From assembly GCA_047632015.1 (NCBI GenBank), contig JBLIBC010000029.1, positions 1-16,148 of the forward strand: a stretch of DNA of 16,148 nt, written 5' to 3'. Below are positions 1-6,765 of the stretch, in pieces. The notes under the pieces were generated by a model. It saw only the letters and a program-made list of their open reading frames with translations. It did not search any database and was not told the DNA's origin. A program made the position numbers and the translations under genes. How positions within the stretch are numbered: the stretch's first letter is position 1; each line of letters starts with the position of its first letter. The DNA comes from JBLIAZ01 sp047632015 (lineage in GTDB: Bacteria > Bacteroidota > Bacteroidia > Flavobacteriales_C > GCA-002722245).

Positions 1-2
1 CA

Positions 3-1526
3 GCTGTGAAATTTGCTCAAGTCGCTGAAATTTCTCCTGAAGTGGTCGAGGCCTCTAAGCACTTTGAGCATGTTAACGAAAAGCCTTTAGAAGACAGTAG
101 ACTCCAAGTAATTAAAGATGATGGAGTGTCAGCATTAAGGTTATCACCTTATAAGTACGATGTCATCATTAGTCAACCTTCCAATCCGTGGTCGGCAGGT
201 GTTGGAAATTTGTTTACTAAGGAGTTTTATCGTGATTGTAAGTTAAAGTTACGCCCTGGAGGATATGTCGCTCAATGGTTCAGTTTATACGAAATGGATG
301 ACAAGACCTTAAAACTCATTATCCGCACAATCTTAGATCAGTTTGACAATGCGTCCGTATGGAAGATTGGAACAAATGATATCCTACTGATTTGCTCTGA
401 ATCCCATTTTAATTTCGATTTAGACAAAATAGAAACAAGGTATCAAAAAGTTCAAAAAAAATTAAGTAAAAAAAATGTAGCTATAAACACCTTTCCCGCA
501 TTTTTGTCTCAACAATTCTTAGCTTCTACTGACAAACTAAAAAAGTATGCTGGCCAAGGTGCATTGAACACAGAAGATCTTCCATTACTGGAATTATGGG
601 CTCCACGCTCTTTCTTTCTTGATCATACTCCAACAGAATTCATGACTTATAACGACTGGATTAAATACGGTCAAAGTAACCTCTTACTAAAGAAGTACAT
701 CAATAATAATGGTAGTCTGTCGGCTTATGATAAAGTTCAAATTGCACTACTAAAATCGAACGGCGGAAAAGGAGACCGAGGAAATAAAAAGTTTAAAAAT
801 TATTATAACGCATTATCAGGTGATTCTACAAAATCGTTTACCGTTAAAGCAGTGGGACAACCTGAAAATCTATTTCTAGGATGGTTGGATTTAGAAAATA
901 TCATTCACCCTATTGATACTATTCACCCCGATCAAAAAATGCACACTTGGACTTGCTGTGCAAACTACCACACGAATAGGACTTTGAAATACATATGGAC
1001 GACGCCTTCAAAAACAGAGCTCATTTACAACAGCAATTATGATAAAGATTGGATTATTTCATGGACACCTCACCCTGCTAACAATCAGCCACTAACTGAA
1101 GGGAAATGGTCGGTAAAAATTTACGATGAAAATGTATTAATTCACTCTCAATCCTTTATTGTAGATAAAAATGCACGACCCTTAAAACCAGAACACCCAC
1201 ACAATAAAATTTTTGTGGCTTCAAAAATAGAGAGGGTACTAACCCCCTTAAAGGAAGTAAATCCTATGCAAAATCTATTCTTATCAACGGAAGGCTTGGC
1301 CTACGAAAAAAACGAAATGGTAAAAATTATCTGGACTTCTCCCTCAAATGAAATCTCTAAACAGGATTTTGAATACGAAAGCCATTATACAGCTTGTTGG
1401 ATTCAAAAACCTGGTGCCAGTCCAATGGAAGAAGGTAATTGGAGAGTAAGGGTTGAAAGTCTGAAAGGAAAAATATATTTAAAAACAAATTTTACGGTGG
1501 ACCTAAAAGCGCCGTTATTGAATTGA
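3..1526 (+). CDS. Spermidine-synthase-like protein, C-terminal part (5' partial)
   Basis: The reading frame is open to the left edge, so the gene starts outside the window and the GTG at 6 is an internal codon. About the first 100 visible residues match the second half of a spermidine-synthase-type Rossmann fold. They show an acidic ligand-binding residue (AEISPEVV, E8 counted from that GTG), a DDG motif (38-40), the strand-loop YDVIISQPSNPW (51-62) and TKEFYRDCKLKLRPGG. True aminopropyltransferases carry a catalytic Asp in the strand-loop. The membrane-fused spermidine synthase-like family often has SEPSNPW, and here the acidic residue is Gln, so polyamine synthesis is doubtful. Residues about 300-388 and 410-500 are two related units, each ending in EGxWxVxV followed by a hydrophobic FxVD strand, which suggests tandem beta-sandwich domains, possibly DUF2914-like. 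Family membership is fairly secure; substrate is unknown. Confidence 0.75.
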   Translation, partial: AVKFAQVAEISPEVVEASKHFEHVNEKPLEDSRLQVIKDDGVSALRLSPYKYDVIISQPSNPWSAGVGNLFTKEFYRDCKLKLRPGGYVAQWFSLYEMDDKTLKLIIRTILDQFDNASVWKIGTNDILLICSESHFNFDLDKIETRYQKVQKKLSKKNVAINTFPAFLSQQFLASTDKLKKYAGQGALNTEDLPLLELWAPRSFFLDHTPTEFMTYNDWIKYGQSNLLLKKYINNNGSLSAYDKVQIALLKSNGGKGDRGNKKFKNYYNALSGDSTKSFTVKAVGQPENLFLGWLDLENIIHPIDTIHPDQKMHTWTCCANYHTNRTLKYIWTTPSKTELIYNSNYDKDWIISWTPHPANNQPLTEGKWSVKIYDENVLIHSQSFIVDKNARPLKPEHPHNKIFVASKIERVLTPLKEVNPMQNLFLSTEGLAYEKNEMVKIIWTSPSNEISKQDFEYESHYTACWIQKPGASPMEEGNWRVRVESLKGKIYLKTNFTVDLKAPLLN

Positions 1527-1527
1527 C

Positions 1528-1553
1528 TCCTTATTTATTCTTTGAATTAAGGA
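1528..1553 (+). terminator. Weak hairpin after the spermidine-synthase-like gene
   Basis: TCCTTA (1528-1533) pairs with TAAGGA (1548-1553) just after the stop codon, with TTC/GAA able to extend the stem internally. There is no good T-run, so a terminator role is only a guess. Confidence 0.25.
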
Positions 1554-1707
1554 CTGAAGATAAATGAATAACAGACAGTTATTAAAATAAATCATCCCTT
1601 TATAAAATGTGCTTCCAAAATTAATCGCTAAAGCCACACCTATTATTTTACATAAAACTTATTTTGTATAACAAGCTATTAGCAAAACATTCTCCACCAC
1701 AGCTTCC

Positions 1708-1723
1708 TTTTATCATGATAAAA
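1708..1723. repeat. Perfect 16-bp palindrome between convergent genes
   Basis: TTTTATCATGATAAAA is a perfect palindrome located 11 bp beyond the stop codon of the minus-strand glycine-rich gene. It lies between convergent genes. It could be a weak bidirectional transcription end or a protein-binding site; the sequence does not decide. Confidence 0.35.
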
Positions 1724-1734
1724 TTGTAATAGTA

Positions 1735-3336
1735 TTACCAGTAAATAATTACTATACCAGCTCCACCAGCTCCACCGTCAGAATCCTGTTTTGACTCACC
1801 TCCTCCTCCGCCGCCTCCAGGAAGAAGACCTGTACCTCCTGATTCCATTCCATCTTTTGTGCCAGCAGTCCCTCCAGCACCACCAAAAGGAGACGCGCCT
1901 CCAACACCACCGTCTTTATCCATACCATCAGTACCTGCATTCCCAGCTTGACCATCAGCAAGAGCTCCCCCACCTGTTCCTCCAGCGCCGCTACCAGTAT
2001 TACTTCGCACACCACCAGTGCCCCCGTTAGCAGTTATTCCAGCAATTGATGAAGCTCCTCCTGCTCCTCCTGCTCCACCTCCAGTTCCTGCTGGACCACC
2101 TCCACCTACAACAACAACAATTCCTGCACCCCTAGTTATTGTAAAAACACCTTCATTATATGCTCCTCCTCCACCGCCAGATCCAGATTCATCAGCGCCG
2201 TCATCGGCTCCAGATCCACCACCGCCACCGCCCCATAGTTTAACATGAACTCTGGTTGCGTCATTAGGAAGAGTCACGGTGCTAGATGCAGTAACATATT
2301 GCACTCCATTTGGCACACCTATACTTTTTGACTCTCCTCCAGTACCTATATTCAAAATATCATCATCGGTATCCCAGGTAATTTGTCCAGCAGTGAGACT
2401 TGCACTTACATCTCCAGACTGAGGTAATAACAACCCTTCAGTTGCTGAATTGGTAAGGTCCGATACAGACATATCCAATAATACATCATTTGGAATGTTT
2501 ACATTTCCACTCCCCGCTTGCAAAGTAATACTAGAAGCCCCAGTCATGGTTCCAATTGTGGTAATATTTGCTGCTGCACCCGTTGCGATATTAATAGTCT
2601 TTACAGCGCCTCCTGTTCCAAAATTTAAGGTAGTTGCCGCAGCATCAGTACTGTAATTTTGTATCCCTGTTCCTGAATTAACTGTATAAGATCCATTAAT
2701 TGATGTAAAACTAGACGCTCCTGTTCCAGCGTTAAACACATGATTCGTTGCTCCTGTAGCATTTCCATAAGTTAATGTTTTTGCAACAGCATCGGTACCG
2801 AAACTGATTGCTCCAGTTCCCGTGTTTAAGGTATAAATCCCGTTTGTAGTCGTATAAGTTGTTCCCCCTGTTCCTGTATTAACATTTACAGCCGTTGCAG
2901 CTGTCACATTTCCTACAGTAATCGTTTTAGCAGCAGCATCGGTCCCAATATTTATCGCTCCAGTTCCAGTGGTGATAGCTATAGCTGCGTTGTCAGTAGT
3001 TCCTAAGAATTTAGTTCCACCGGTTCCAACGTTTCCATCTAGCCCCCAACCTGTATTATCCGAAAAAATAGCTTTCCAAGCAGCCCCATTATAAAAGTAG
3101 AAACCAGGCGCTGTCCCATCTGTTACAAAAACCAACAAACCAGTTATAGCAGCAATAGCATCTCTGTTTGCTTCTGTCATCCTTGGAATTAAAACACCTC
3201 GATCAGTTGCTACCATATCTAGAATAGAAGATGCAGCCGGAGATGGGTTGTTTAAACCCAAAGCTTGCCCACTAATTGATGCTGATGTACAAAACATCAA
3301 TACTACCAGCATTATTTTAACTATCGTTTTATACAT
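1735..3336 (-). CDS. Secreted modular protein with glycine-rich C-terminal domain (533 aa)
   Basis: This is a predicted exported protein of unknown function. Residues 1-24 are a signal peptide (KIMLVVLMFCTSASISGQ). Residues 38-90 form a segment common in Bacteroidota surface proteins, with LDM, RGVLIPRMT and GFYFYNGAAWK. Residues about 115-275 contain degenerate repeats of about 40-45 residues built on GTGAxxxGTDAxAKTxTxGN, likely a repetitive beta structure like phage-tail or adhesin stalks. Residues about 350-533 are a Gly-rich domain that starts with VTLPNDATRVHVKLWGGGGG and ends with GGAGIVIIYW at the extreme C-terminus. No T9SS sorting domain follows, unlike its two neighbours. It lies 89 bp downstream of the 517-aa T9SS gene on the same strand and may be co-transcribed. 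A surface or matrix role is inferred from architecture alone. Confidence 0.75.
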   Translation of the reverse strand: MYKTIVKIMLVVLMFCTSASISGQALGLNNPSPAASSILDMVATDRGVLIPRMTEANRDAIAAITGLLVFVTDGTAPGFYFYNGAAWKAIFSDNTGWGLDGNVGTGGTKFLGTTDNAAIAITTGTGAINIGTDAAAKTITVGNVTAATAVNVNTGTGGTTYTTTNGIYTLNTGTGAISFGTDAVAKTLTYGNATGATNHVFNAGTGASSFTSINGSYTVNSGTGIQNYSTDAAATTLNFGTGGAVKTINIATGAAANITTIGTMTGASSITLQAGSGNVNIPNDVLLDMSVSDLTNSATEGLLLPQSGDVSASLTAGQITWDTDDDILNIGTGGESKSIGVPNGVQYVTASSTVTLPNDATRVHVKLWGGGGGGSGADDGADESGSGGGGGAYNEGVFTITRGAGIVVVVGGGGPAGTGGGAGGAGGASSIAGITANGGTGGVRSNTGSGAGGTGGGALADGQAGNAGTDGMDKDGGVGGASPFGGAGGTAGTKDGMESGGTGLLPGGGGGGGESKQDSDGGAGGAGIVIIYW

Positions 3337-3425
3337 TGAATTTTATTTATTTAGCATGAAAACATTATACATGTAGGTAATACAAATCGGAATGTTACAA
3401 AATCTACCTATAAATCTGTACAAAT

Positions 3426-4979
3426 TTATTTATAAAAAATAATTTTTTTCTTAAGTTGCGTTGTCTCTGAAACAAAAACTAGATTATACACTCCTGAACT
3501 TTTAAACACTTTCGATGAAATGGTCTTAAAACTCTTAGTAGCTCCGAAACTAAAATCAATTTCCTCATGAACTATAGCACCCTGCTGATCATATATGTAC
3601 AAGTTCGTCATTCCTCTTGCTGAATTTTCAAGTTCCACGAAGATGTCACTATCGTATGCCGGAATAGGATACACCTTCGTTCCAATTTCATTGTTATTCA
3701 CCAACTCTAAATGAGTATAACTGAACTGTTCATCAAAATCAATTTGCTTCAATCTATAGTATGAAACTCCTGCTAACGGCTCGTAATCAATTCCTGAGTA
3801 ATTTATTTCTTTGGTACTATTTCCCGCTCCATTTTGACTAAATACAAAATCAAAATTAACTCCATCTTTAGATCTTTCAAGTACAAACTCCTCATTGTTA
3901 ATTTCCGCACCTGTTTCCCAATTAATGTCCACAAAACCTGAATTATTCAACCGTGCCTCAAAAGCTATCAACTCAATAGGTAATGGAGAATTAGTAGCAT
4001 CGATGGTGCCAATGTGAAATGTATTCGCAAGCTGTGCTATAGTCAACCCACTTCTTTTTACTAAAGGAATTACCACTGTACCTCCATTACCACCCGGAAC
4101 ACCATCTGCCTTAATACCAGGTAACATGACTCGTAAATCACTAACGGCTGCGACAAGTCCTAAACCAGTACCTCCAATGTACATGTTATAATCTGATCCG
4201 CCTCCAGTCATCCCAGCAGTATTCAATGTCCATGTCGAGTTATGCCTGCCCTCAATGTTTACATCGTCAGCTATCGCAACAGCATTAACATCATTAGCAT
4301 TTTGAGTATGACTTGCGGTTACAGTACCTCCAACTGGAATACTACTTACTGACAAATACATTGGCCTGTACCTTCCTGCGCTTGCAGGAGTTCCGGCTCC
4401 TAAAGGGAAAAATCCTGACAAATTTAAATCAGCAACTGTAGCCGCAGCAAAATACCTAGTAAGGTTTCCGCCAAAAAAGAATCCATCGGCGATCACATGC
4501 CCATGCACTATTGAGCCAGGATTCGCAATCGATCTTCCAACCGTTACAGTATTTGTATTTAAATCAATCGCACCATCATCCAATGTCAATATGTTCTCGG
4601 CAGTAAAATCTTGACCCAATGTTATTTGTGGAAAGGCAGCAAAATTATTAAGGAAAGTTAAATTGAAAAATTTAGTCGGATTACTCCCTGTAATACTTTG
4701 GCCGTTAGCAGTACCAACAAAATAAGTTGAACCTGTGTTGCCAGTAAACACATCATTTAAAGAATTATTTGTCCAATCATGGGTCAACGAGATAGTTCCT
4801 GCATTAGCTATCGTTCCTAAGTTGGCACCATTGGTTTGATTAGTGTAGTGACCTTCGATTGTCATTACAAGTGCTGCCTCAAGAGTCAACGCTAACCCGT
4901 CGTTAGTTAGGGTAACTTGTGAATGAGACTGATTACCAATCAAAACCATACTAAATAATATAATGACCTTATTTATCAT
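3426..4979 (-). CDS. T9SS type A sorting-domain-containing secreted protein (517 aa)
   Basis: This is predicted type IX secretion cargo. The signal peptide spans residues 1-20 (NKVIILFSMVLIGNQSHS) with mature QVTLTNDG. The N-terminal half is rich in Asn, Thr and Gly, with strand-turn patterns such as ISLTHDWTNNSLNDVFTG, resembling beta-helix-like heads of Bacteroidota surface proteins. Around residue 333 begins the LPIELIAFEA...INWETGAEINNEEFVLERS module that normally precedes the sorting signal. Residues 435-517 form the type A C-terminal domain: KVYPIPAYDS, a NLYIYDQQG strand, SGVYNLVFVS and a basic KKKIIFYK end. The sorting domain is removed on secretion in characterised systems. A decayed relative of the first 80 residues lies upstream at 5215-5550. 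The ligand or function is not evident. Confidence 0.85.
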   Translation of the reverse strand: MINKVIILFSMVLIGNQSHSQVTLTNDGLALTLEAALVMTIEGHYTNQTNGANLGTIANAGTISLTHDWTNNSLNDVFTGNTGSTYFVGTANGQSITGSNPTKFFNLTFLNNFAAFPQITLGQDFTAENILTLDDGAIDLNTNTVTVGRSIANPGSIVHGHVIADGFFFGGNLTRYFAAATVADLNLSGFFPLGAGTPASAGRYRPMYLSVSSIPVGGTVTASHTQNANDVNAVAIADDVNIEGRHNSTWTLNTAGMTGGGSDYNMYIGGTGLGLVAAVSDLRVMLPGIKADGVPGGNGGTVVIPLVKRSGLTIAQLANTFHIGTIDATNSPLPIELIAFEARLNNSGFVDINWETGAEINNEEFVLERSKDGVNFDFVFSQNGAGNSTKEINYSGIDYEPLAGVSYYRLKQIDFDEQFSYTHLELVNNNEIGTKVYPIPAYDSDIFVELENSARGMTNLYIYDQQGAIVHEEIDFSFGATKSFKTISSKVFKSSGVYNLVFVSETTQLKKKIIFYK

Positions 4980-5214
4980 CTATTCTATCAACATCAGTAT
5001 ATAAGTCGAATCAGCTACCAATATTTTTTAATCCAAAAATTTTGCTAATAAGCTCACTACTGAATCCAAAAAGGTCAAAAACGAATATTTTGCAACTGAT
5101 TTTTTCTCACTCCAACTTATTTGTTAACATAACCATGCTAGTTAGTTACGTGAAAGATACTGAAAAGGTTACAGTATAAGCGAATCGTTTCGCAATAAAT
5201 TATTCGCTGTTAAC

Positions 5215-5550
5215 TTAATTCGAATTAATCTCTATTCCTTTTATTGTTAGTCCGTTACCCTCCGCACTAAAGATGCAAGTCCTGTAGTGGTGCTAAAAAC
5301 AGTGTTTGCTGAATTATTTTCCCAATCATCTGTTAAAGAAATAACACTTGCGTTGTCAATAATATCAAGATCTGCACCCTTCGTTTGGTGTACAAAACTT
5401 CCCGTTATGGTTGCAGTTAACACAGCTTCAAGAGTAAAAGCAAAGCCGTCATTGGTTACAGTAACCTAACCTTCTAAAACTAGAGGATAGGCTAGCAAAA
5501 CAAGTCCTTGATATTTGAACAAATTCGTTTTTATTAAAAATTTCAGTCAT
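5215..5550 (-). pseudogene. Decayed N-terminal fragment of a T9SS cargo gene related to 3426-4979
   Basis: On the minus strand this encodes VTVTNDGFAFTLEA... through SLTDDWENNSANTVF, which aligns without gaps to the mature N-terminus of the 517-aa protein (about 37 identities in 62 positions by hand). A TAG (5466-5468) stands where the paralogue has Gln, preceded by a signal-peptide-like run LVLLAYPLVLEG. Near 5270 the frame shifts: alignment resumes in another frame as FSAEGNGLTIKG and stops at 5215-5217. A candidate original ATG at 5548-5550 is one base out of frame with the signal sequence. Several independent lesions mark it as a pseudogene. The rest of the gene, including any sorting domain, is missing. 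Confidence 0.8.
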
Positions 5551-5606
5551 CAGTATAACATTACTATTCTAAGTCAATCTAAACGATGCTTTTCAGCTTA
5601 AAAAAG

Positions 5607-5857
5607 CTACCAGTAAATTATGACCATACCAGCAGCTCCAGCTCCTCCGTTATCATTATTCTCTATTCCTCCACCGCTTGGAAGTCTGCCGTCTTTACCT
5701 CGCTGCCCATTGCCATTTCCAGCATTTCTGTGGAATCCACCTCCACTTTCACCAAAAGCAGAGCCGCCTCCTTTTCCATCATTATCATTGTCAGAATTTC
5801 CTCCACTGTCTCCATCTGCCATTACAGCAGACACTGCACCGCCAGTACCCCCTGCAG
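5607..5857 (-). pseudogene. C-terminal relic of a glycine-rich domain protein
   Basis: On the minus strand this encodes a Gly/Asp/Asn-rich stretch (AGGTGGAVSAVMADGDSGG and onward) that ends GGAGAAGMVIIYW followed by a stop. That ending matches the C-terminus of the 533-aa protein, GGAGGAGIVIIYW, and the DNA around the stop is also similar. Nothing upstream of it encodes a signal peptide or the start of the Gly domain; the frame instead runs into a GTAT microsatellite. A 100-codon frame is technically open from an ATG at 5907-5909, but its first 18 codons derive from the microsatellite and flank, so expression is doubtful. It lies just upstream of the T9SS relic, so together they look like a fossil of a Gly-rich/T9SS gene pair. 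Confidence 0.65.
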
Positions 5858-5858
5858 T

Positions 5859-5880
5859 GTATGTATGTATGTATGTATGT
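5859..5880. repeat. GTAT tetranucleotide microsatellite (5 units plus GT)
   Basis: Five perfect GTAT units plus a partial sixth sit at the broken 5' end of the Gly-rich relic. On the minus strand the repeat is inside the 100-codon open frame, so a change of one unit would shift the frame. Tetranucleotide tracts of this kind act as phase-variation switches in some bacteria; here it may only mark a recombination or slippage scar. Confidence 0.85.
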
Positions 5881-5939
5881 GTGTTAATCGAAACACCCTG
5901 TATTAACAAAATCCGTTTATTTAATACTAACTTGGCTTC

Positions 5940-6515
5940 ATGAACATTGAATTGGAATTGTCAAAAAGGAGTAACGGATCTTGTGAGCTTTGTGGAAGCA
6001 ACAACAATTTGTCAGCGTTTGAGGTAGAACCTAGCACAAGCCGAGGGGGAGATGACTATGTTTACTCGTGTGAAACCTGCACTAATCAGCTGACAGACGA
6101 AAGTACAATTGACCCAAACCATTGGCGTTGTTTAAACGATTCAATGTGGAGCGAAGTCGAAGCTGTAAAGGTAGTTGCCTACAGAATGCTTCATCAACTG
6201 AAATCTGAAGGCTGGCCAAATGACTTAATAAACATGATGTACTTGGAGGAAGACACTTTGAAATGGGCAAATAAAGGCATGCTAACCGAAGGCGAAGTAG
6301 CAGTTAAACACCTTGATTCTAATGGTGTTTTGTTAAAGGCTGGGGACAATGTAGTACTTATTAAAGACTTAGTCGTTAAGGGAGCTAATTTTACTGCTAA
6401 ACGAGGTGCCGCAGTTCGTGGAATATCATTGGTTCATGACAATGCTGAACAAATAGAAGGAAGAGTGGATGGCCAATATATCGTTATTTTGACTCAGTTT
6501 GTTAAAAAAACATAG
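5940..6515 (+). CDS. yjdM: PhnA/YjdM family zinc-ribbon protein (191 aa)
   Basis: This belongs to the PhnA (YjdM) family, historically tied to alkylphosphonate genes but with no established general activity. The N-terminus carries a zinc ribbon with C15-x2-C18 and C44-x2-C47 in CELCGS and CETCTN. The C-terminal domain is the family hallmark: DSNGVLLKAGDNVVLIKDL, VKGANFTAKRGAAVRGI and IEGRVDGQYIVILTQFVKK at residues about 126-190. The central helical segment WSEVEAVKVVAYRMLHQL (70-87) is typical of the longer Bacteroidota-type members. The ATG at 5940 places the zinc ribbon at the expected distance. It is a single plus-strand gene among minus-strand surface-protein genes and relics, with no phosphonate genes nearby, so it is likely an independent unit. 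The name phnA is also used; the function should not be read as phosphonate breakdown. Confidence 0.9.
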   Translation: MNIELELSKRSNGSCELCGSNNNLSAFEVEPSTSRGGDDYVYSCETCTNQLTDESTIDPNHWRCLNDSMWSEVEAVKVVAYRMLHQLKSEGWPNDLINMMYLEEDTLKWANKGMLTEGEVAVKHLDSNGVLLKAGDNVVLIKDLVVKGANFTAKRGAAVRGISLVHDNAEQIEGRVDGQYIVILTQFVKKT

Positions 6516-6536
6516 CTTCAATGACTTTTTCAGGAA

Positions 6537-6558
6537 TTAGCTTACACGCTAATGTAAG
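6537..6558. repeat. Small inverted repeats after yjdM
   Basis: CTTACA (6541-6546) pairs with TGTAAG (6553-6558), and an alternative TTAGC/GCTAA stem (6537-6541 with 6548-6552) overlaps it. No T-run follows. The rest of the gap up to 6765 is AT-rich and shows nothing else I can name. Confidence 0.25.
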
Positions 6559-6765
6559 GGAAGCATAACCTCACAATAGTTTGTCAATATGCGAACATTT
6601 TTGACAAAAAAAATTCATCTAAACTATTTTTACAAGCCGCCTTCTTAGTGAATTTAATAGGTAGGATTTTGTTGGTGCACTCTGCACACTAAGTACGCTA
6701 TGATTTTTAGCTACTTAAATCGAAAGATTGATTGAATTACAGCGCTTTTAACAAAAAAATGACAA

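Noticed and set aside
2018..2248. Proline-rich plus-strand open frame
   Set aside because: It is the antisense of GGA/GGT-rich codons of the 533-aa glycine-rich gene; Gly codons read in reverse give Pro. The same explains open frames at 1791-2030, 5620-5943, 8749-9446 and 9755-9992.
2480..3000. CRISPR-like or satellite array suggested by repeated motifs
   Set aside because: The repeats are degenerate protein repeats in frame with the 533-aa gene, not equal direct repeats with unique spacers.
5287..5469. 60-aa plus-strand open frame
   Set aside because: The minus strand of the same bases aligns to the N-terminus of the 517-aa T9SS protein, so the plus frame is a shadow of a pseudogene.
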